A stretch of 64,000 bases of DNA from Limonium bicolor (taxonomy: Eukaryota > Streptophyta > Magnoliopsida > Caryophyllales > Plumbaginaceae). Location: the NCBI GenBank assembly GCA_023374045.1, contig CM041776.1, positions 42,104,171 through 42,168,170 of the forward strand, in the 5' to 3' direction. Numbering within the stretch: the first letter of the stretch is position 1; every line of letters begins with the position of its first letter. The notes under the pieces are model-generated. The model had not been told where the DNA came from. It made no database searches and saw nothing but the letters and a program-made list of their open reading frames with translations. Made by a program: the position numbers and the translations under genes. This document shows positions 9,883 through 18,411 of the stretch, piece by piece.

Positions 9883-12152
9883 AGTGTTCTTGAGCGTTTA
9901 AAGGACTTAGGAATTGTCTTGAAAGAATTAGAGTTTAAATGAGTGAGTTTGATACTCTAAGGTTATGATGGGAGTGTGGTTAAGTCTTGTGCAAGTTTGG
10001 GTAAACAAAGGAAGAATAATGCCTTGTGAGAATCTAAGTGTAAGCTTGAGGAAAATAGAAGGAGTTTATGTAGTGGAGGTGTTGTGGAGCAATAATGCTT
10101 AGGAGTGGTGGTAATGTTTGTGACATAACATTTTGGTTAGTTTGAGTTGTAGGTATGATATACCACTTATAAAACCTAAGGAAAATATTACAAGTGTTAA
10201 GAGATTATGTGAGGAATTGGATAACAAGTTTAGATAAGGAATTAGGCAAGTTTGAGATGTTATTTTGGTATTAGAATATTCCTAAGATCATGTATGAACT
10301 TTGGGTAACGCATGGATGAATAGAACAAGTGCAACCACACTTAGAATAATGCAAATGGTGAAAATCTATAGCTGGTCCGGGACCTAGGTCAGGGTAAAGT
10401 CCCAGACCATGCCAAAAATAGAGCCGAGAATTCATTTAACACCTTGGTCCGGGACTTAAGTCTTGTAGGAAGTCCCGGACCACCCTTTAATTTGCACCCG
10501 GGAGATTCAGCCTAGATTGGTCCGGGACTTAAGTCCCATATAAAGTCCCGGACCACAACATAAAATCAGCCGAGATTTAAACCAAGTATTGGTCCGGGAC
10601 TTAAGGTAAGGACCAAGTCCCAGACCACTCTAAAAATGATGTTTAAGCTTGGAAAATGATAGGAAATGATGGGGATTGTCAGGTATTGATGTTATAAAGT
10701 TATTTAGGACATGTTTGGTGGGTATAATGGCTATTAAGTGGGTGAACAAATATAAGAGATAACGAGAAACGATGCACTTAAAAGTTTGAGTTAAAGCCAT
10801 AAGGACTTTGTGAATAATAATGGGTAAATATTGGTGTCTAAGAAAGTTAAGTAAGTTATGTCGGGTTGAGCTAATTAGTAACCTAAAACTGAATGAATGT
10901 TTTAGGACTTGTGAATTAGGACTTGGAAGGAGATTAAACAAACAATCGCCGACGGTGAACGGTATGGTTTTCTTGTAACCTGCTTGCTAACGAGGTGTCC
11001 CTCGGCTTGTGTACTATTTGTTTATGTGTTCCGACTAAACAAGATTAAGCATGCAACTGGTTTATTATATTTGTTGTGTGTTTTTAAATACAACTAACAC
11101 ACTTGACTTGAGTTAACTTGCTAACTATGTTTAGTAAACAATTGGATGAGATACAGTACTCTTGTTAGGATTTGTTGGTTAATACCCGGTAAGGGTTTAA
11201 CTAACAAGACTTGACTTGTAACTTCTGCTAACCTTAACTTGGGGGGAGTGAGGAATCCGGAATGGTACCGGCACATGTGTATTGGGGGAGGTCGGTATCT
11301 GAATCAGGTCTGGCTTCCAAATTAGACTTGTCTTCGGACTCGTTGCCTAGAGTCAACAAAACGACTCGACCACCCGGACTACTGTTTGAGGTGGGAGGCA
11401 CATTAAGGATGGCGTGGGGGGATATAGCCTACATCCCCAACAAACTAAGAGATGTTGCTTATTTTCTGTAAGTGTACTGCTGCAAGCTAGGGTTATCCAA
11501 ACCCTACAAAAAAATACGCAACGAATTAAGGGCTAACAAGTTCTAATAAGAGAACGGCTGGCATACATGAGTGTAAGAGGAATGTGGACCTAAGGGGTTA
11601 AAATCTAACCCACTTACTTAAGGATGGCTTCTAAGTCATTCATTGTCTTGAACTGTTATTGTTTATTGTGGTTGATGTTATTGCACTTCCTATTTATGTT
11701 GTGTATTTAATCAATCTCCATGCTATCGACAATTAGTCGTCGTAGTCCCGTTAGCTTGGGGGCTATAAGAGAATCGTACCAGCAAAGGTGCTGACCCCCT
11801 TGGGGGCTGTTGTTTACATTTTGCAGGTAAGCGCCCTATGAAGACTCATCTTGAGAGTAGGGGTGGTTGGCCTTAGGATGGGTTTCATATTTTGGGTACG
11901 AGATGCGCGTGTGCACCCGTCCGTTAATATTTAAACTCGTGGGGAATTATGTCGTTTATGATGATACTTGAGATACTATAAACTCGATTGGTATGTATAT
12001 TTTGGATTAGCGGTTGTAAATGTCTAAAGTTCAGTAAGTTCTGTTGTTCAGACCGTGGCAAGGTCCTGGTGTTGGTTTAATTCCACTGTGACGTTTATGT
12101 TTAAGTTGTTAAGTTTGCGATAACCACAATTACCTTAGGACGGGGTGTTACA
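9883..12152 (+). repeat. E1 5' LTR (truncated on the left)
   Basis: Non-coding sequence ends in the typical LTR end GGGGTGTTACA immediately upstream of the PBS. The last 450 bp or so (about 11690-12152) match the end of the 3' LTR (about 19725-20185) closely, including CGACAATTAGTCGTCGTAG and the AGGTAAGCGCCCTATGAAG segment. Upstream of 11690 the two LTRs are not alike. The open frame at 11262-11471 has no recognisable domain and is not called. Confidence 0.75.
10374..10627 (+). repeat. array of four GGTCCGGG/CCCGGACC hairpins in E1 LTR
   Basis: Four imperfect palindromes with arms TGGTCCGGGAC and GTCCCGGACCA (or a one-base variant) lie at about 10374-10410, 10443-10482, 10518-10554 and 10589-10627. 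They are separated by about 35 bp that repeatedly contains GCCGAG. Loops are 12-20 nt. As RNA each would form a stable stem. Similar arrays occur at 789-1041, 36995-37180 and, with different arms, at 23170-23440, 31010-31230 and 34070-34265. Confidence 0.85.
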
Positions 12153-12157
12153 AAAAG

Positions 12158-12169
12158 TGGTATCAGAGC
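12158..12169 (+). other. E1 primer binding site, tRNA-iMet type
   Basis: TGGTATCAGAGC lies five bases inside the LTR end. This is the standard plant PBS complementary to the 3' end of initiator tRNA-Met and marks where minus-strand DNA synthesis starts. It overlaps a perfect 9-bp inverted repeat (ATCAGAGCG at 12162-12170 and CGCTCTGAT at 12177-12185, six-base loop). Confidence 0.92.
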
Positions 12170-13028
12170 GCGGTTACGCTCTGATCGAAGAAATATCGGA
12201 CATAAGAAACCACTGAGTTAGGATATGAGCTAAGACATAAGTAATGGGTTAAGGGTGTGAGAAGTTAGAGTGAGTAGAGTCAGATGACCACTAATGAGTG
12301 TGGATCGTCTTTACCGTCTACGGACGTAATAAAATCCGTGAACCAAAACCATGGTGGATACAAATCTAATGTGGGTTGTGCTTATTCAGATGGCAGGACA
12401 TCCACGAGGAGGCCGAGGCCGTGGTCGCGACGATGATGCTACGGAGATACCGGGAGGGCAGACGATCGTAGAGATCGTGGCTGCCGCATTGGGGCACATG
12501 GGCTATTAGCCTGGTGCACCCCCACCTCCACCGCCACAACCCCGGGAACCAAACTGGGTGAAGAGTCTGGCGGACCTTCGACCCGCGTCATTTCAGGGGG
12601 AGACTGATCCCGCCAAGCTTGAGGTGTACATCTCCGAGCTGGAGACCGCCTTCGAGACCCTTGATGTCCCTGCCGGGATCAAGGTGCGTCTGGCTGCGTT
12701 TTATCTGAAGGGAGCAGCAAGCGATTGGTGGAAGCTGGTGAGGGCCGAGCATGTGGCCAATCCAGACTTCAGCTGGGAGCAGTACACAGCTTTACTACGA
12801 GCCAAGTACTACCCCGCCCATGTTCAGACGAAGAAGCGCTTACAGTTGGATGCGCTAAAGCAGACGAACAAGATGACGGTGGACGAGTATTACTCAGAGT
12901 TCACCGCCTTGCTTCGTCTTCTGCCGGGTCTTGGGTATTCAGACCAGATACTGGTGGGCCGCTTCTATGGCGGGCTTAGCCATCGACTCCGCTACGACAT
13001 GAGGCCAACGAGTTATACTACCTTGCAG

Positions 13029-13110
13029 GTAATGAGAATAATTGAGATATAAATAAGTGAATAAGATTTAGACTTTGAGATATAAGGGAAACTAATACCT
13101 TGGAAAGCAG
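13029..13110 (+). other. putative spliceosomal intron 1 in E1 gag (82 bp)
   Basis: It runs from GTAATG after ...TACCTTGCAG to ...GGAAAGCAG, with a CTAAT branch-like motif about 15 bases before the end. It is AT-rich and contains stops. The exons on either side join in phase 0 (…TTLQ / ECYHA…). The E4 copy has a 91-bp intervening sequence at the same protein position (44758-44848, minus). Inferred from sequence only. Confidence 0.8.
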
Positions 13111-13357
13111 GAGTGCTATCATGCCGCTGCTAAGGTTGAGATAACCGTCCAGCTGAGGGACGAGGACAATGCTAAGAGGAAGAATGCTGGTAAAGGTGCT
13201 GAGAACCAAGGGCAGGGCAGGTACAAGAAGCAGAAGTACCAGCCTCAGGCCCAGAAAGGTCATAAGAATAAGATGGAAACTGAGAAGGCTGCTGAAGAGC
13301 CACTGAAGTTGACCTATGCAATCGCTGCTAAACCCTTGCGCTCAAAGGCGCCAAAGG

Positions 13358-13436
13358 GTAAGGAAATATATTTTAAGTGAGCTGAGAATGGTTGAACAAA
13401 CATTGAGACACAATTACTGATGCCATATGTGATCAG
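13358..13436 (+). other. putative spliceosomal intron 2 in E1 gag (79 bp)
   Basis: It begins GTAAGG after ...CCAAAGG and ends ...TGATCAG. It is AT-rich with a TACTGAT branch-like motif. It is a phase 1 intron lying between the basic linker and the zinc knuckles. E4 has an 86-bp counterpart (44392-44477, minus) at the equivalent position, also phase 1. Confidence 0.8.
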
Positions 13437-13911
13437 GTACTGAGACTGGGAAGGAAGCCGGTGGTGGCTACCAATGACACTACTATTGTCAGCGGTGTCA
13501 CAAGGACCACCCCGGGCTTAACTGTAAGGGTAACAAGGTGGAGTGTAATTTCTGTGGTGTGTTCGGGCACCGAGCCTATGAGTGCTATGGGAACCCGGAG
13601 AGCAAGAATTTCAGGCTCGGTTTCAAGGGCAAGGCTAGGACCGATCATGGTGCTGGATCCGGTGGTCAGAAGGCGACACAACCTGCAGCAAATAAGAACC
13701 CTAGAGTAGTCCAGAAGCCAGGACCCTCTCTACACCTGGTGGACCGGGACGATGAGGCTGAACCCTCGTCAAGGCCAGGTACTGCCATAAACCATTTAGT
13801 GATAAAATTGTCTGCTTACCGCATTTTATGCATGCTTGGGTGAATAATTAAGTTAGATAAGATTAAGACAAGATGAGAATTTAAGAGAGATATAACCTAA
13901 TACCACCTTAG

Positions 13912-14650
13912 AAAACTTCAACATTTGCTATCCCATACCTTCAACACTAAACCCGGAAGAGACCGACATCGAAACCCGAGACTTTCCAACCAAACAATGT
14001 TAGGTTATCCGCCCAGGTATGATTTTATTAAGGGAATACCTGACACCCGACGCACAAATAGCCATCATCAGAAGATGCAGTCAGTTAGGAGTGGACCGGG
14101 AGGTTTCTGTACACCGGAGTACCTAGGAGGAGCAAGGATGAAATTAAAGATGATGAGCTTAGGCAAGGATTGGAATCCGTATGCCAAGACGTACCAAACC
14201 ACGAGAGCACAAGATGGAGTCTCACCACCGAGAATACCCAAAGAGTTCCATCCGGTTATTACACAAGTCATGGAGATCGCTCAGCAATTGGAAGCTGACC
14301 CGATTCCAGACATAAAAGCAGACATCTGCATTGTGAATTTCTACGAGAAAGACTGGCGACTCGGACTACACCAGGATAAGGACGAGACAACGGAGTCTCT
14401 CGAAAGAGGGACACCCGTAGTGTCTTAGCCCATTGGAGACGACGCTGAATTTTTGTACGGCGAGCAGAAGCGTGCAGACCGTGCTAATAAGTTAATACTT
14501 AAGTCTGGAGATGTATTAGTTATGGGAGGAGCATCAAGAATGTTATACCATGGGATTAAGAGAATTAAGCTGAATACAACATCGTCAGCTGTAATTAATG
14601 CGACACATATGAGACCAGGATGGTTAAACCTAACCTTTAGACAATATTAG
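13912..14650 (+). pseudogene. E1 AlkB-like Fe(II)/2-oxoglutarate dioxygenase exon
   Basis: AlkB-family enzymes oxidatively remove methyl groups from nucleic-acid bases; ALKBH1 types act on tRNA, RNA or DNA. The frame starts at 13914 after the splice acceptor (NFNICYPIPS). It contains an AlkB N-terminal strand (VIRPGMILL), YLTPDAQIAIIRRC, then LKMMSLGKDWNPYAKTY, IVNFYEKDWRLGLHQDKDE (H-x-D at 14369-14377), KLILKSGDVLVMGGASR, MLYHGI (second iron His at 14549-14551) and MRPGWLNLTFRQY before TAG 14648-14650. Design length is 245 aa. Damage: TAG at 14001-14003, a one-base deletion near 14093-14096 and TAG at 14426-14428. The E4 copy has the same length. It resembles plant ALKBH1-like proteins more than viral AlkB domains, by my recollection of the motifs. 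Confidence 0.88.
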
Positions 14651-14725
14651 CCATGTAATGTTTTAAGAATGATGTAAGGAATGAGATGTAAGAAAGAAGC
14701 ACATGATGTAAACAGGATGGTTATG

Positions 14726-14731
14726 AATAAA
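14726..14731 (+). terminator. AATAAA polyadenylation-like signal after E1 AlkB stop
   Basis: AATAAA lies 76 bases after the AlkB stop codon, before the downstream acceptor at 14808. E4 has AATAAA at the matching place (69 bases after its AlkB stop). The bases that follow are partly conserved (CAGTGTTG in both). This fits an alternative terminal exon with its own poly(A) site. Confidence 0.5.
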
Positions 14732-14808
14732 ATAACAGTGTTGTTCATATTAATTGTTACGACTCTTGTTATACCATCATTACTCATGAAGCTTGTGAAT
14801 ACAATTAG

Positions 14809-17800
14809 GTTATGGACTCGGTACGGAAGGTGCGCTAAGCATATTTACAGAGGCACAGGCCGACGCAAGCGGTACTATCCTCACCGACACCTTTCCGATT
14901 AATGGGATTGAGGCATCTGTTCTCTTCGACTCAAGGGCCTCGCATACCTTTATCTCGTCATCGTTTGCGAGAAGGTTGGGGCTAGATGCTGATGAGCTAC
15001 CCGACTTTACGGTTACACTCCCGTCTAAGGAGAAGGTTCGTTGCACTCGCTACTACCGAGGAGCCATCATTAGAATTAAAGGGGAAGACTTTCCAGTCAA
15101 TTTTATTGAGTTCAGGGAGTTGGGATTTGATGTTATCTTCGGGATGAACTGGTTGGAGCGGCACAAAGGTCGTATCCTCTGCGCCGAGCATCGACTGTTG
15201 CTCAGGAGTCCGTCTGGGGTAACAATATCATACCGCTAGAGGCCTAGAGAGCCTTCGACCAAGATCATCTCCGCTATGACAATGTATAAGGAACTGAGGA
15301 GGAAGGAAGAAGTATATCTCTGCTATGTCCAGGACATAGAGAGGGACCCCGAGTTTGACCCCGACTTACCGGTAGTGTCGGAGTTCCTCGATCTCTTTCC
15401 ACAGGAACTGCCTAGCTTGCCACCCACTCGGGAGGTAGAGTTCACCATCGAGCTGCTACCTGGAACCGGACCTATAGCTAAGGCACCATATTGCATGGCT
15501 CCGGCAGAAATGAATGAGTTAAAAGATCAGTTGAAAGATTTGCTAGACAAAGGATTCATAAGACCGAGTGTGTCACCATGGGGAGCGCCAGTTCTCTTCA
15601 TGAAGAAGAAGGATGGTAGTCTCCGCCTCTGCATCGACTACAGAGAGTTGAATGCAGTGACTGTGAAGAATAAGTACCCACTACCCCGCATTGATGATCT
15701 GTTCGATCAGTTGTAGGGGGCATCCGTATTTCCAAGATTGATCTCAGATCGGGGTATCATCAGATAGCCATTAAGGAGGGAGATATTGAGAATACGACAT
15801 TCTGGACACGATATGGCCACTATGAATTTACAGTGATGTCGTTTGGTTTGTCGAACGCATTGGCAAAGTTTATGGATCTGTTGAACCGCTTGTTCTGGGA
15901 ACAGTTGGACAAGTCGGTTGTGGTGTTCATCGACGACATATTAATATATTCGAAATCGAGAGCTGAGCATGAGGAACATTTGAGGAGGGTGTTAGAGATA
16001 CTGAGGGAGAACCGGCTTTACGCTAAGTTCTCCAAGTGTGAGTTTTGGCTTGACCAGGTCTCTTTCCTGGGTGATGTCATCTCAGATGCTGGGATCTCAG
16101 TGGATCCAATAAAGGTTGATGCGGTGCGTACCAGGCCGAGACCGAAGATAGTTACCGACATTTGGAGCTTTCTTGGTTTGGTGGGTTACTATCGGAGGTT
16201 TGTTAGGGATTTCAACAAGGTCGCGAAGCCGATGACTAGTCTGATGAAAAAAGATGCACCGTTCGTATGGACGGCTCATTGTGAGACTTCGTTTCAGAGT
16301 TTGAAGAACTCACTGACCACTATGCCGGTTCTGACTATTCCAAACGGTACGGAGGGCTTTGAGGTATATTGTAATGCACCCAGCAGAGGGCTAGGTTGCG
16401 TGCTCATGTAGCATGGCAAGGTGGTGGCATATGCCTCACGCCAGCTGAAGAAACATGAGGAGAACTATCCCACTCATGACTTGGAGTTGGGAGCTGTAGT
16501 CTTCGCTTTGAAGATATGGTGCCACTACTTGTACGGGGTTAGTGTGACGATCTACACCGATCACAAGAGCTTGAAATATGTATTCACTCAGAAGGAGTTG
16601 AATCTTCGATAGAGGAGGTGGTTAGAATTTTTGAAGGACTGTGATATTGACCTCTAATACAGAGAAGGGAAGGCCAATGTTGTAGTTGACGCCCTGAGCT
16701 GTCGAGCACACTCACTCCATTTGCTAGTTTCTTTCTTAAGCTTGGTTGATGAGGTGCGAGAGGCTCAGAGGACCGATGAGTATATGAGGGAAGTTAGACA
16801 GAAGTTGACAGAGGGTACCTTTGAGAGTCAGAAATACGACTTCAGACTTCATGATGATGATCTGATCAGACTTAAGGGCCGGTTATTCATACCACGAGGC
16901 AACACGGATCTGAAAAACCGTATACTTAGAGAATCACACTATTCTTCAGTTTTCATTCTGGGAGCCTCTAAGATGTATAAAGACATGACGAGATACTTCT
17001 GGTGGTCGGGGATGAAGACAGATGTTACCGAGTTCGTTTTGAGGTGTCTCACATGCCAGAAGGTAAAATTGGAGCACTGACGACCAGATGGAATGGTACA
17101 GTCAATGCCAGTTCCAGAGTGGAAGTTTCATGATATCTCCATGGGCTTCGTGGTCGGACTCCCGCCTGCCAGGGGAGGTCTGAACATGATATGGGTTGTG
17201 GTGGATCGCCTTACCAAAGTAGCCCAATTCATATCGATGAAGGATATTTGGAAGGTAACTAAGTTATCTAAGTTGTTTGAGAGGGAAATCATGAAACACC
17301 ACGGGATACCAAATACCATAGTGTCAGATAGAGATACCAGATTCCTTTCAAGGTACTGGAGAGCTACACAGGAAGCGTTGGGTACAGAATTGAAGTTGAG
17401 TACCGTGTTCCATCCTCAGACAGATGGTTAGACTGAGCGTACAATTCATACACTCGAGGACATGCTGAGAGCATGTGCCTTGGACTTCGAGGGCAGTTGG
17501 ATTGACAAGTTGCATCTGATCGAGTTTTCATACAACAATAACTATCACACTTCGATCAAGATGGCGCCTTTCCAAGCGTTGTACGGTAGACCATGTCATA
17601 CACCGCTCTGCTGGGATGAGTCGAGTGAGACAGTCATTATAGGACCAGAATACTTAGAGCAAGTTCAGACTGAGGTTTAGCAAATCAGGGAGAATATGAA
17701 AGCTGCTCAAGATAGGCAGAAGTCGTATGCTGATGTGCGACGACAAGACCTGGAGTTCGTAGTGGGCGATCGGGTATTTCTGTGAGTCTCACCGATGAAG

Positions 17801-18184
17801 GGTGTGTTTAGATTTGGGTAGAAGGACAAATTGAGCCCGAACTTTGTTGGTCCTTATGAGATTACGGAGTGGGTGGGCCTAGTTGCTTACAGGCTAAATT
17901 TGCCCGTTGAGCTGGGTAAAGTGCATGATGTTTTTCGTGTTTCACAGCTAAAGAAATACATGCACCACCCCTCCCATGTGTTAGAGCCTGAGAGGTTGAC
18001 GTTATAACCGAATATGAGATCAGTGGAGATTCCTCAAAGAATCTTAGATAGTAAGACTAGGGACACTCGCCATAAGTCAGTGCGACTGGTGAAGGTTCTC
18101 TGGTCTAACCAGGATGTCGAAGAGGCCACGTAGGAATTATAGGATAAGATGAGATTGAAGTACCCCTCGTTAATTACTAACTAG
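14809..18184 (+). pseudogene. E1 protease-RT-RNase H-integrase-chromodomain, broken
   Basis: From the acceptor at 14808 the frame opens with YGLGTEGALSIFTEAQ. An aspartic-protease motif follows in which the expected D-[ST]-G-A reads DSRA (14928-14939), so the catalytic Gly is lost. RT spans about 15380-16400 with FIDDIL (Asp pair at 15932-15937). RNase H spans about 16420-16710 ([11 protein letters not shown]). Integrase spans about 16900-17680 (HPQTDG, FSYNNNYHTSI, ALYGRPCHTPL). A GPY/F and chromodomain-like C-terminus runs to TAG 18182-18184. In-frame stops include those at 15237, 15713, 16409, 16610, 17078, 17429, 17678, 17784 and 17819; a frameshift lies near 15716-15722. Order and motifs place it in the Tekay/Del chromoviruses. 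Confidence 0.9.
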
Positions 18185-18398
18185 ATCGTCTGTATAGGGT
18201 ACGGGGTGTACCCCTTTTTAAGGGGGGTAGAGCTTCCTCGCTTTTGAGTTAGTAAATGAACATGTTTGTCGTTTTGTGTGGTTGGTGTAGGATGCGGTTT
18301 TGTGTAAGTTATTACACTTGTGGTAAGTTTAAGATGTGTGAATGTGAGTATCGTGAATGATTAAGTACATATGTGAACTTTGGGGACAAAGTTCTTTT

Positions 18399-18411
18399 AA
18401 GGGGGGTAGAT
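18399..18411 (+). other. E1 polypurine tract
   Basis: AAGGGGGGTAGAT directly precedes the 3' LTR start (TGAAATACCCC at 18412). It primes plus-strand DNA synthesis. A second purine-rich copy of the same motif lies near 18218-18230, about 180 bp upstream. E4 has the equivalent sequence next to its 3' LTR at 39242. Confidence 0.8.

Larger units (their letters stand above)
12390..13778 (+). pseudogene. E1 gag (three exons, two premature stops)
   Basis: This encoded the capsid/nucleocapsid protein that packages retrotransposon RNA. I place the start at ATG 12390 (MAGHPRGGRGRGRDDD), which is in frame with the conserved gag core from 12558 (SLADLRPASFQGETDPAKL, then AAFYLKGAASDWWKLV). Exon 1 is 12390-13028, exon 2 is 13111-13357 (from ECYHAAAK), exon 3 is 13437-13778. 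Exon 3 carries two zinc knuckles, CQRCHKDHPGLNC and the canonical CNFCGVFGHRAYEC. In-frame stops are TAG at 12507-12509 and one TGA near 13473. With the introns removed the frame is otherwise continuous and exon 3 ends in phase 1. The related element E4 has introns at the same places. Confidence 0.85.
13779..14808 (+). other. putative alternatively spliced gag-pol intron containing the AlkB exon
   Basis: The donor is CCAG|GTACTG at 13778/13779 (phase 1). Two acceptors are in frame with it. One is ...ACCACCTTAG| at 13911, joining to the AlkB exon. The other is ...GAATACAATTAG| at 14808, joining to protease-pol (…YGLGTEGALS). The counterpart in E4 is 43009-44046 (minus) with the same phase at all three sites. 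Skipping AlkB would give Gag-Pol; including it gives Gag-AlkB that ends at the AlkB stop. This is inference from splice-site positions and frame; no transcript evidence is available here. Confidence 0.65.

Noticed and set aside
13925..14428. A stand-alone plus-strand gene starting at ATG 13925
   Set aside because: Its first 55 codons are out of frame with the AlkB domain; the true frame enters from the splice acceptor at 13911 and shifts only once, near 14093-14096. The E4 copy confirms the reading.
13912..14650. AlkB segment as a host ALKBH gene into which a retrotransposon inserted
   Set aside because: The same exon sits at the same place and phase between gag and pol in a second, diverged element on the other strand, and no host exons or introns of an ALKBH gene flank it.
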